Both the position numbers and the translations under genes were made by a program. The notes beneath the pieces are model-generated. The model had not been told where the DNA came from and searched no databases. It saw only the letters and a program-made list of their open reading frames with translations. Positions 1-7,265 of a stretch of 22,754 bases of DNA are shown one piece after another. Position 1 is the stretch's first letter. Each line of letters begins with the position of its first letter. The stretch is from an uncultured Collinsella sp. (GTDB lineage Bacteria; Actinomycetota; Coriobacteriia; Coriobacteriales; Coriobacteriaceae). The stretch covers positions 1 to 22,754 of the forward strand of contig UQJV01000035.1 of the NCBI GenBank assembly GCA_900541475.1. Reading direction: 5' to 3'.

Positions 1-87
1 GTCTCCCCCGCCGCCGCAACCGAGAAAAAGGCGCCGTCGAAGAAGACTTCCGTCCGCAAGGCAACGGCCACCCGCAAGCGCCGCTAA
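1..87 (+). CDS. C-terminal basic tail of an upstream protein (partial)
   Basis: The first frame is open from base 1 to a TAA stop at 85-87 and gives 28 residues rich in Lys, Arg, Ala and Thr (it ends TRKRR). Such tails are typical of nucleic-acid-binding proteins; actinobacterial DNA topoisomerase I and HU-like proteins often end this way. The domain that would identify the protein lies outside the window, so no product is assigned. A strong hairpin follows 34 bases after the stop, which supports this being a true gene end. Confidence 0.6.
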   Translation, partial: VSPAAATEKKAPSKKTSVRKATATRKRR

Positions 88-121
88 TCCAGACGATCCA
101 AAACCTCATCAAACCCTAAGC

Positions 122-148
122 AAGGGGCGCTCCAACCGGGCGCCCCTT
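122..148 (+). terminator. Rho-independent-type terminator
   Basis: A perfect 9-bp stem (AAGGGGCGC / GCGCCCCTT) encloses a 9-base loop and is followed by a short pyrimidine stretch (CTCTGT). It lies 35 bases after the stop of the upstream gene and probably ends that transcript. Confidence 0.7.
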
Positions 149-211
149 CTCTGTAGGTAGTGGTAAAACGATTTTCTAGGACAACCGTTCGCCGATGGTA
201 AACGGATGTTG

Positions 212-241
212 TTTATACACCCTGTGTACTACAGATATACT
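212..241 (+). promoter_or_regulatory. Candidate promoter and operator of the GH13-GH77 gene
   Basis: A -10-like TATACT (236-241) follows a -35-like TTTATA (212-217) by 18 bases. A small inverted repeat TACAC-CCT-GTGTA (216-228) falls in the spacer, where a repressor would typically bind. The overlapping stretch GTAAAC...GTTTAT just upstream adds weak dyad symmetry. This rests on motif inspection only. Confidence 0.35.
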
Positions 242-261
242 TACATCTTAGGCGTAAAACC

Positions 262-279
262 CATGGCCCGCAGGCCATG
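262..279 (+). promoter_or_regulatory. Leader hairpin before the GH13-GH77 start
   Basis: CATGGCC (262-268) and GGCCATG (273-279) form a 7-bp stem with a 4-base loop (CGCA), 23 bases before the ATG at 303. No Shine-Dalgarno sequence is evident at that ATG, so the hairpin may affect initiation. Its role is unknown. Confidence 0.3.
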
Positions 280-302
280 ATTCTATTGAACTGGACCGTA
301 CT

Positions 303-3300
303 ATGAGATTGATACACAACAGCCGTCTACCGCAGTTTCGCACTCCGTTTGGCGCTGTGACCACTGGAACTTCCGTTGCACTCTCGGTGATTTTGGAGGA
401 TGCCGATCCCAACCAGGCAACGCTTACGCTGCGCACCTGGGTCGATGAAGTCGGCGAGACCCTGATCCCAATGGAGCACGAAGGCGATGGCATTTTTACC
501 GGCGAGCTCAAATGCACTGAACCGTGTCTTGTGTGGTACAGCTTTATCTGCAATATCGAGGGCCAGCCCGAGGTTCGCTTGGGCGCACCGCAGGGCCGCA
601 CCGGCGGCGAGGGCGTAACCTACGACTACGCCGAGGTGCCGTCCTTCCAGATTACAGTCTATAAGCACCGCGAGAACCGCCCCGCCTGGTACGAGCGCGG
701 CATGGTGTACCAGATCTTCCCCGACCGCTATGCCCGCGACGAAAACTGGCGCGAGCGCACGCTGGCCGAAGTCGAAAAACCGCGCAACGGAATCCAGCGC
801 CGCATGATCGAGGACTGGAACGAGCCGCCCGTATACGAGCGCGCCGAGGACGGCTCCATCAAGACCTGGGACTTCTACGGCGGCTCGCTCAAGGGCATCC
901 AAAATGATCTGCCCCGCATCGCGGAGCTGGGCTTTACGGCCATCTACCTCAACCCCATCTTTGAGGCCGCGAGCAACCACCGCTACGACACGGCCGACTA
1001 CACCAAGATCGACCCAATCCTGGGCACCGAGCAGAACTTTACCGAGCTGTGCCAGGCGGCCGAGAAGCTGGGCATCTCCATCATTCTGGACGGCGTTTTT
1101 AACCATACGGGTGACGACTCCATCTATTTCAACCGCTACGGCAACTACCCCGGCGTGGGCGCGTGGCAGAGCGAGGATTCGCCGTGGCGCGATGCGTTTT
1201 ATTTCCACGAGGACGGCTCATACGACTGCTGGTGGGGCGTGGGCAATATGCCCGCCATCAATGAGAGCTCTGAGCTGGTACGCGAGCGGCTCCTGGACAA
1301 GGACGGCGTGATCCGTAAATGGCTACGTGCCGGCGCTCATGGCTGGCGCCTAGACGTGGCCGACGAGCTTTCCGATGACTTCCTGGCCGAGATCAAAAAG
1401 GCCGTGCTCGCCGAGAAGCCTGATGCACTGTTGCTCGGCGAAGTCTGGGAAGACGCCTCCAACAAGATTAGCTACGGCCATCTGCGTCGCTACCTACAGG
1501 GCTCCGAGTTGGACTCTGCTATGGATTACCCCTTCCGCGACATGGTCATCGGCTTTTTGATGGGCTACAAGAACGCCTACGAGGCCGCTGAGGATATCGA
1601 GACCCTGCGCGAGAACTACCCGAGCGAGGCATTGTCCTGCGCGCTCAACCTGCTGTCGAGCCACGACCGCCCGCGTATCATCTCGGTGCTCGGCGGCGGC
1701 CCCGACGAGTCGCAGCTGCCCGAGTGCGAGCGCAGCAAATGGCGCCTGGACGAGAACTCGATGGGCCTGGCCAAGAGCCGTTTTTGGCTCGCCACGCTCA
1801 TGCAGATGACCTTCCCCGGCGTGCCTTCGATCTACTACGGCGACGAATACGGCCTGGAGGGTCTAACCGATCCGGGCAACCGCCGCACCCTGCCGACCAA
1901 GGACCAACTGCACGACTTCGACACGCTGGCTATTGTCAAAAACGCCTCCGCCGTACGCCGCGCACTGCCGTTTATGATCGACGGCGAGATCAAGGCCTTC
2001 GCGCTCAACGACGAGGTGCTGGCATACAACCGCACGGGCAAGGATGGCGAGTCCGCGACGGTTATCATCAACCGCAGCCTGCGCAATTCGCACCGCGTGA
2101 CGATTCCGGCGCTCGCCGAATGCGCGAGTGACGTGATCAGCGGTCACGAGTGCGAGATCCACAACGGCACGGTCACGCTCGATTTGTATCCGCTGGGCTC
2201 GTCGATCATCTATCACCATGCCGAGCAGCGCCTGCAGGAGCCGCTCGATCACGGCGCGGGCGTTGTGTGCCATATCACCTCGGTACCGACCGATGACGGC
2301 AAGCCCGGTACGATCGGCGCACCCACGCGTCGCTTTATCGACCATCTGGCCGCTATGGGCATGCGCTACTGGCAGGTCCTGCCTGTCAACCCAACGGACT
2401 TCTTCCGCTCCCCTTACGCCGGGCCTTCGGCCTTTGCGGGCAATATTGACCTGCTGCCCGAGAGCCAAGAGGAGCTGGCGGCCGACTTTGAAACTTGGAA
2501 GGCCCGTGGCGGCGAAGATGCCGATCCGCTGTACACCGCGTTTAAACATCGCAATGCCGATTGGCTCGAGAAGTACTGCGTCTATATGGCCGTCAAAAAG
2601 TACTTTGAGGGCGAATCGCGCCACGATTGGCCGGCAGATGTTGCGCGCTACAACGAGCATCTGTTTGACGATAAGCGCTTCCACGACGAGGCAGAGCTGC
2701 AGGCGTACATGCAGTACCGCTTTGACCTGGCTTGGTGCGAGCTTATGAACTATGCGCACAAGAAGGGCATCGAGGTCATCGGCGATATTCCTATGTACGT
2801 GTCCGACGATTCGGCAGATGCGTGGAGCGAACCCGAGAACTTCTGGCTGTCCGATACCGGTAAGGCAATCGAGATCTCCGGTGCGCCGCCCGACAACTTT
2901 GCGCCCGAGGGCCAGGTGTGGGGCAACCCGACGTTCCGCTGGGACCACATGAAGCAGAACGGCTACCGCTGGTGGATGGATCGCCTACGTCGTGCGTTCT
3001 CGCTCTACGACCGCGTGCGCCTGGATCACTTCCTGGGCTTCCACAGCTACTTTAGCATTCCCGCAGGTAAGGCCTGCGCCGACGGGCGTTGGCTGGCAGG
3101 CCCGGGCAAGGACCTTTTCCAGACCGCCTATGACGAGTTGGGGCCGCTCAACTTTATTGCCGAGGACCTGGGCTACCTGACGCCCGGCGTTCGCGCCATG
3201 GCTTCGACCTGCGGCTTTCCCGGCATGGACGTACTGGAGTTTAGCGATTACGACGTTCGTTGCGGCGTGCACCCTACGCCCGGCAAGATCCTGTACACAT

Positions 3301-3599
3301 CGACTCACGACACGTCGACGCTCGCGGGTTGGTGCACGCGCTCCTTTGCGGGTGGCGACGAGCCGAGCGGTGTTGAGGTGGCAGCCAAGCTGATGAGTGA
3401 CGCGCTGACAAGCGACGCTCCCCTGGTGATGATGCCGCTGCAGGATGTCCTGGGGCTGGGCGACGACGCGCGCATGAACGTACCGGGCGTGGCCACGGGC
3501 AACTGGACCTGGCAGGCTGACGAGGCCGACGTTGCGGCCGCCGAGAGCAAAACCGCACAGCTCCTGCGCAACACGCATAGATTCTGGGGCGAAGCGTGA
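303..3599 (+). CDS. malQ: Bifunctional GH13 alpha-amylase/neopullulanase-type enzyme fused to GH77 4-alpha-glucanotransferase
   Basis: A 1098-residue cytoplasmic protein without a signal peptide, predicted to hydrolyse and rearrange alpha-1,4-glucans or maltodextrins. Residues 1-125 resemble the N-terminal beta domain of neopullulanases. The GH13 barrel follows (about 127-560) with its usual motifs: DGVFNH (263-268), GWRLD with nucleophile D351, GEVWED with acid E380, and SSHD with D455. After a C-terminal beta domain, a GH77 module fills about 645-1098: WQVLPVNPT, SPYAGPSAFAGN, GDIPMYVSDDSADAW, VRLDHF with nucleophile D908, IAEDLG with acid E954, and THD with D1003. Both active sites look intact, so the chain should carry two activities. 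The ATG at 303 matches the usual family start, although its ribosome-binding site is poor. The substrate split between the halves (maltodextrin or glycogen) cannot be read from sequence. Confidence 0.93.
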   Translation: MRLIHNSRLPQFRTPFGAVTTGTSVALSVILEDADPNQATLTLRTWVDEVGETLIPMEHEGDGIFTGELKCTEPCLVWYSFICNIEGQPEVRLGAPQGRTGGEGVTYDYAEVPSFQITVYKHRENRPAWYERGMVYQIFPDRYARDENWRERTLAEVEKPRNGIQRRMIEDWNEPPVYERAEDGSIKTWDFYGGSLKGIQNDLPRIAELGFTAIYLNPIFEAASNHRYDTADYTKIDPILGTEQNFTELCQAAEKLGISIILDGVFNHTGDDSIYFNRYGNYPGVGAWQSEDSPWRDAFYFHEDGSYDCWWGVGNMPAINESSELVRERLLDKDGVIRKWLRAGAHGWRLDVADELSDDFLAEIKKAVLAEKPDALLLGEVWEDASNKISYGHLRRYLQGSELDSAMDYPFRDMVIGFLMGYKNAYEAAEDIETLRENYPSEALSCALNLLSSHDRPRIISVLGGGPDESQLPECERSKWRLDENSMGLAKSRFWLATLMQMTFPGVPSIYYGDEYGLEGLTDPGNRRTLPTKDQLHDFDTLAIVKNASAVRRALPFMIDGEIKAFALNDEVLAYNRTGKDGESATVIINRSLRNSHRVTIPALAECASDVISGHECEIHNGTVTLDLYPLGSSIIYHHAEQRLQEPLDHGAGVVCHITSVPTDDGKPGTIGAPTRRFIDHLAAMGMRYWQVLPVNPTDFFRSPYAGPSAFAGNIDLLPESQEELAADFETWKARGGEDADPLYTAFKHRNADWLEKYCVYMAVKKYFEGESRHDWPADVARYNEHLFDDKRFHDEAELQAYMQYRFDLAWCELMNYAHKKGIEVIGDIPMYVSDDSADAWSEPENFWLSDTGKAIEISGAPPDNFAPEGQVWGNPTFRWDHMKQNGYRWWMDRLRRAFSLYDRVRLDHFLGFHSYFSIPAGKACADGRWLAGPGKDLFQTAYDELGPLNFIAEDLGYLTPGVRAMASTCGFPGMDVLEFSDYDVRCGVHPTPGKILYTSTHDTSTLAGWCTRSFAGGDEPSGVEVAAKLMSDALTSDAPLVMMPLQDVLGLGDDARMNVPGVATGNWTWQADEADVAAAESKTAQLLRNTHRFWGEA

Positions 3600-3643
3600 T
3601 AAAACGCCCGATATAGGGTACAGTTACAGACGTTTGAATTTTT

Positions 3644-3665
3644 GCGGGCAGAGTAATCTGCCCGC
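3644..3665 (+). terminator. Hairpin between the glucanotransferase gene and fmdB
   Basis: A perfect 9-bp stem GCGGGCAGA / TCTGCCCGC with loop GTAA is followed by TTTGTG. It probably terminates or attenuates the upstream transcript. The U-tract is short and the next ATG is only 22 bases downstream, so part of the message may read through into fmdB. Confidence 0.5.
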
Positions 3666-3687
3666 TTTGTGCTGAAAAGGAAGTATT

Positions 3688-3924
3688 ATGGCGCGCTACG
3701 ATTACAAGTGCTCGAGCTGCGGCAACGTGTTTGAGGTTGAGCATCCCATGTCCGAGACCCCCGAGGTCGTGTGCCCCAACTGCGGCGCTCCGGCCGCCAA
3801 GACGTTCTCGGCCAGCGGCATCAAGTTTGAGGGCAGCGGCTTCTACAACACCGACCAGCGAAGCGGCGGCTCCAGCACCAGCGCCACGAGTGGCTGCTGC
3901 GCCAACTGCCCGCACAGCCACTAG
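3688..3924 (+). CDS. fmdB: FmdB-family zinc-ribbon protein
   Basis: A 78-residue protein that starts MARYDYKCSSCG and has two CxxC knuckles (CSSC near residue 8 and CPNC near residue 30) spaced as in the FmdB putative regulatory zinc-ribbon family. The FSASGIKFEGSGFYNTD stretch after the ribbon is also typical of that family. The C-terminal tail is Ser/Thr-rich and ends in a small Cys/His cluster (GCCANCPHSH), which may bind a second metal. A good Shine-Dalgarno (AAGGAAG) precedes the ATG. The family role is poorly defined; the name comes from a formamidase locus and does not prove function here. It is followed by a strong terminator. Confidence 0.85.
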   Translation: MARYDYKCSSCGNVFEVEHPMSETPEVVCPNCGAPAAKTFSASGIKFEGSGFYNTDQRSGGSSTSATSGCCANCPHSH

Positions 3925-3929
3925 AAACC

Positions 3930-3967
3930 AATCAGCCCCGCGACCAACACCAATCGCGGGGCTGATT
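3930..3967 (+). terminator. Terminator after fmdB
   Basis: A perfect 14-bp stem AATCAGCCCCGCGA / TCGCGGGGCTGATT with a 10-base loop begins five bases after the fmdB stop and is followed by CTTTAG. It may also help end rsmB transcripts arriving from the opposite strand. Confidence 0.85.
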
Positions 3968-3992
3968 CTTTAGCTGCCCAGGTTTCCTTATG

Positions 3993-4059
3993 AGTTGCGG
4001 TGAAATAAGGACTGCTTGGCGGGCAGAAGCCGCTATTCAATCCCTATTTCACCGCAACT
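3993..4059. repeat. Palindromic repeat, AGTTGCGGTGAAATA family (copy 1)
   Basis: Perfect 15-bp arms AGTTGCGGTGAAATA (3993-4007) and TATTTCACCGCAACT (4045-4059) flank a 37-base spacer. Pairing can continue imperfectly a few bases inward. The element lies in the convergent gap between fmdB and rsmB, seven bases past the rsmB stop. A second copy with nearly the same arms is at 20404-20472. It is REP-like in size and placement. Confidence 0.8.
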
Positions 4060-4065
4060 TAGTCG

Positions 4066-5466
4066 TTACTTGTGGACCAGGCGGGCGCAGAAGTGGCCGT
4101 CGTAGGATTCGGCGTTTACCGGCACGCTTTGGAAGAGGCCTCGATCATTCTGGCGTACGGATACGAGCTTCTTGGCCTGATCGAACTCGGGGAGTTGCAG
4201 AATCTGCGCCTCGGAGAGCGGCTCCAGGCTAAAGTCCGCACCCTCGGGCGACGCCAAGAACGCATCCACAACCTGCGTGTTCTCCTCGTCGAAGACCGAG
4301 CATGTCGCATAGATGAGCTCGCCGCCGGCAGCCACGCGGACAGCAGCCTCTTTGAGCATCGTCAGCTGCAGCTTGGGCAGCTCAACCGTCACATCCTTTT
4401 CGGTCAGGCGCCACGGGATCTCTGGATGACGACGCATGGTTCCGGTGCCAGAGCACGGCGCATCGATAAAGACCGTGTCGAACTTAACCGGCTCGCCAAG
4501 CATGGCATCAAACGATGTGAGCACCTCATCAAGCTCGCAAGCATCACCCGAAACCGTACGAACGCCCTGAATACCGGCCTTATGCAGGCGAGCGAGATTC
4601 AGATCGCACTTGCGATCATGCAGATCGAGCGCCGTATGCTGACGCTCATAGCCCGTACGCTTGGCCTGGCACATCATCACATAGGTCTTGGTGCCACGAC
4701 CGGCACCAATCTCAAGGCAGCTACCAGGGCGCGTGGCAGCTGTGGCGATAAGCTGGGCGTTAAGGTCCGAGGCCACGCCAGCAGCACGCTCAAATACGCC
4801 CGACGCAACCGTAACCTGAGCATCGACCGGAGCATGACAGCCAGGGAACACAGGCGCCACAAGCTGCGATAGGTACGGATCAGATTTGGTTGCAAAGGCG
4901 TTCTCGTGCAAAGCGAGCGGCGCGGGCGCCAGATTGCCGGCGAAGCCGAGCGCACCCTCTGGAGTGTCAAACGACGCCATAATGCGAGCGCATAGCCAGC
5001 GCGGAAGACCCATCAGACGCGACAGACGAACCAAGCGTCGCTCGGACTCATCCACGTCGGATGCCGTGGCAAAGTCCTCAACGTTGTCCGCAACCTTGTG
5101 CAGCACCGCGTTTGCCAGGCCCGCAGCAGACTTAGCACCACTGCGAACGAGCTCAACGCCCTGACTAACGGCAATGCGGCCCGGCGTATGCAGATAGAGC
5201 ATCTCGAAGGCCGAGATACGAAGCGCCATACGAACACGCGGCGCAACCTTTTTAGGCTTATCGAGAAACTGGTCGAGCAGCTCGTCCAAAATACCCTGCG
5301 TGGCGGCAACACCCAGCGCCAAGCGGGCGGCAAAAGCGGAATCGCGCTGGTCAATAGCCTTGGCCGATGCGCGAGAGGACAGCACGTCGCGTGCATACAT
5401 GCCGCGGCGATCGGCCTCCATCAGCACATCGAGCGCAAGCTTGCGCGCGGGAGACAGCTTGCTCAT
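4066..5466 (-). CDS. rsmB: 16S rRNA (cytosine-C5) methyltransferase RsmB/Fmu
   Basis: A 466-residue S-adenosylmethionine-dependent enzyme predicted to make m5C in 16S rRNA (position 967 in E. coli numbering). Residues 1 to about 140 form the NusB-like RNA-binding domain. The Rossmann methyltransferase follows, with SAM motif LEIGAGRGTKT, motif IV DAPCSGTGTMRRHPEI (C338, product release) and motif VI YATCS, whose C389 is the expected nucleophile. The start chosen is the ATG at 5466 (MSKLSPARKLAL), because it overlaps the fmt stop as ATGA. A longer frame upstream to 5514 would only re-read fmt. The gene is the last of the priA-def-fmt-rsmB block, a common bacterial order for translation functions. 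Confidence 0.93.
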   Translation of the reverse strand: MSKLSPARKLALDVLMEADRRGMYARDVLSSRASAKAIDQRDSAFAARLALGVAATQGILDELLDQFLDKPKKVAPRVRMALRISAFEMLYLHTPGRIAVSQGVELVRSGAKSAAGLANAVLHKVADNVEDFATASDVDESERRLVRLSRLMGLPRWLCARIMASFDTPEGALGFAGNLAPAPLALHENAFATKSDPYLSQLVAPVFPGCHAPVDAQVTVASGVFERAAGVASDLNAQLIATAATRPGSCLEIGAGRGTKTYVMMCQAKRTGYERQHTALDLHDRKCDLNLARLHKAGIQGVRTVSGDACELDEVLTSFDAMLGEPVKFDTVFIDAPCSGTGTMRRHPEIPWRLTEKDVTVELPKLQLTMLKEAAVRVAAGGELIYATCSVFDEENTQVVDAFLASPEGADFSLEPLSEAQILQLPEFDQAKKLVSVRQNDRGLFQSVPVNAESYDGHFCARLVHK

Positions 5467-6383
5467 GACAAAACACCCCACGAAAGATCGGCACCCTGCA
5501 GGCCAGCAGCCCAAGCAGAAGCGGCCATAGCACGCTTGCCATCAGGCTTAACCTCGAGCAACTCAACCGAGCCATCGGAAAGGCCAAGGTAAACACGCTT
5601 AGCCTGAACGAGAACCTGACCCTCGCCAAGCGACACATCAGCCGCCGCAGCATCGAGCACACGCACGGTCTTGCCGGCAATCACGCAACGAGCAGGCGCG
5701 GTATCGGACGAAGCCAGCACATGACGCACACAATCAAGCGCCGCCATGTGCGGATCCAGGCGCATCTCCTGCTTAGAAATCTTGGCAGCATGGGTAACAA
5801 GCGCCTCATCCTGTTCTGTCCACACGGCGGTGCCATCGGCAAGAGAAGGAAGCGTATCGGCAAGCAGTTTACCGCCAAGCTCACCAAGCTCCATGGTCAG
5901 CGCCTCGGCATGCTTACCGGCAACCGAGGTCGAGGCCTGCGCACAATAGGCGCCGGTATCCACGCCATGCCCAATGCGCATAATAGAAACGCCAGCAATC
6001 TCATCACCAGCAAGAATGGCACGCTGAATAGGAGCAGCCCCACGCCAACGAGGCAGCAGCGAAGCATGAACATTCACAATACCAAGCGGCGCCATATGCA
6101 GCACCTCATCGGGCAAAATGCAACCATAGGCAGCCACACAGAAAATATCAGCCTGGGCAGTCTGGAGCGCCTCAACAACCTCAGGCGTCATACGATTAGC
6201 CTCAACAACAGGCAAACCAAGCTCGAGTGCCTTAGCCTTAACAGGAGACGGCTCTAGCTTCTTACCACGCCCACGAACAGCATCAGGACGAGTAACAACA
6301 AGCGCAATCTCATTCCCAGCCTCAACAAGCGAAGTCAAAGAAGGCACAGCAAAATCAGGCGTACCCATAAACACAATACGCAT
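5463..6383 (-). CDS. fmt: Methionyl-tRNA formyltransferase
   Basis: A 306-residue enzyme that transfers the formyl group of 10-formyl-THF onto Met-tRNA(fMet). It begins MRIVFMGTPDFAVPSL, the standard start of the family. The N-terminal domain carries the catalytic set N104, H106 and D142 in VNVHASLLPRWRGAAPIQ and GHGVDTG. The C-terminal OB-fold tRNA-binding domain fills about 205-306. GAGGGGAG lies about 7 bases before the ATG as a strong ribosome-binding site. It overlaps rsmB by four bases (ATGA) and partners functionally with def upstream: one adds, the other removes, the N-terminal formyl group. Its 5' part is less GC-rich (about 50 % in sampled lines) than neighbouring genes. Confidence 0.96.
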   Translation of the reverse strand: MRIVFMGTPDFAVPSLTSLVEAGNEIALVVTRPDAVRGRGKKLEPSPVKAKALELGLPVVEANRMTPEVVEALQTAQADIFCVAAYGCILPDEVLHMAPLGIVNVHASLLPRWRGAAPIQRAILAGDEIAGVSIMRIGHGVDTGAYCAQASTSVAGKHAEALTMELGELGGKLLADTLPSLADGTAVWTEQDEALVTHAAKISKQEMRLDPHMAALDCVRHVLASSDTAPARCVIAGKTVRVLDAAAADVSLGEGQVLVQAKRVYLGLSDGSVELLEVKPDGKRAMAASAWAAGLQGADLSWGVLS

Positions 6384-6556
6384 AAAGATCGTCTCCCCTC
6401 AACCAAAGCCGAGACGGCTACAAAGAACAGCGGAAAGCCAAGTACCCAGCCATTCCGCAATAACATTTCAACAAGAATAAATATACCCAAAACCAAAGAA
6501 AGAGCCGCAATAAAAGCAGCTCTTTCAGCAAAGCACCTATCAGCGAAGACGCCCAT
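6335..6556 (-). other. Possible small membrane-protein ORF or remnant between def and fmt
   Basis: The gap 6384-6710 has no clear gene besides the palindrome at 6601-6702. On the minus strand one frame from an ATG at 6556 reads MGVFADRCFAERAAF and then two hydrophobic stretches (about 20 and 17 residues) separated by RNGW, a plausible helical hairpin. It has no proper Shine-Dalgarno: AGGG directly abuts the ATG. It also runs through the fmt ribosome-binding site and stops 49 bases inside fmt. It could be a decayed gene, a small coupled membrane protein, or chance. I do not recognise it. Confidence 0.2.
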
Positions 6557-6600
6557 CCCTGGCCCAACGGCACCTGGGCGAGACAAGCGAGAACAACGCA

Positions 6601-6702
6601 GTCCCCGGTGCTGAGCGCCCACATATCGTCCCGCGCGCAGTTTCGCAGCGAAGCGAGAATGTTTGAGCACGGGATGATATGTGGGCGCTCAGCACCGGGG
6701 AC
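6601..6702. repeat. 102-bp long inverted repeat between def and fmt
   Basis: 33-bp arms (6601-6633, starting GTCCCCGGTGCTGAGCGCCC, and 6670-6702, ending AGCACCGGGGAC) match with one mismatch around a 36-base loop. It lies eight bases past the def stop. No transposase or obvious target-site duplication is seen. It may act as a terminator or mRNA stabiliser, or be a non-autonomous mobile hairpin. Confidence 0.85.
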
Positions 6703-6710
6703 GGTGGGAC

Positions 6711-7247
6711 CTACTCCGTCTCGCCCGGTCGAGCGCCGCGGGCCAGGGCGTCCTGGTACTCCTTGACGGCCTTGAGCCTCTGCATGGGCTTCAGTCGCTC
6801 GAACATAGTGTTGCCATGCAGGTGATCGATCTCGTGCTGCAGGCACACGCAGAACAGGTCGCCCGAAGCCTCGTAGCGAATCAGGTTGGCATCCAAGTCG
6901 TACGCCTCAACGACGACATGGTCGGGACGCTCGATCTCGCAGCTAATGCCAGGGATGGAAAGGCAGCCCTCGCTAAAGGGCACCAAATGGTCACTCTGCT
7001 CAACAATGACGGGGTTAATGAGCACGTACGGGTCGTAGTCGTTCTTGTCGCTGTAGTCGCAGTCGATGGTGACGAGCTGAATAAGCTCGCCGATCTGCGG
7101 AGCAGCCAGGCCGCAGCCGCCGTTGTCGAACATCATCTTCTTCATCTTCTCGGCAAGCGCCTCGATCGCCGGGGTGATCTCCTCGATGACGGCGCACTCC
7201 TGGCGCAGACGAGGGTCGGGCGACAGTACGATTCCGTTGGCTTCCAT
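6711..7247 (-). CDS. def: Peptide deformylase
   Basis: A 178-residue metalloenzyme that removes the formyl group from nascent N-termini. All three signature motifs are present: GCGLAAPQIG (motif I), EGCLSIPG with the metal-ligand Cys (motif II), and QHEIDHLHG with two metal-ligand His and the catalytic Glu (motif III). Of two adjacent in-frame ATGs (7253 and 7247) the second is preferred, because GAAAGG lies about six bases upstream of it but touches the first. It follows priA by 18 bases, so the two are probably co-transcribed. A 102-bp palindrome separates it from fmt downstream. Confidence 0.94.
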   Translation of the reverse strand: MEANGIVLSPDPRLRQECAVIEEITPAIEALAEKMKKMMFDNGGCGLAAPQIGELIQLVTIDCDYSDKNDYDPYVLINPVIVEQSDHLVPFSEGCLSIPGISCEIERPDHVVVEAYDLDANLIRYEASGDLFCVCLQHEIDHLHGNTMFERLKPMQRLKAVKEYQDALARGARPGETE

Positions 7248-7265
7248 GGCCATCCTTTCGGGTTG

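Noticed and set aside
5467..5514. Upstream extension of rsmB (16 extra residues)
   Set aside because: This stretch lies inside fmt in another frame; the ATGA overlap at 5463-5466 gives a normal start.
6601..6702. Palindromes as ordinary rho-independent terminators
   Set aside because: Arms of about 33 bp, 36-base loops and no adjacent U-tract do not fit; true terminators in this window (for example 13050-13083) look different.
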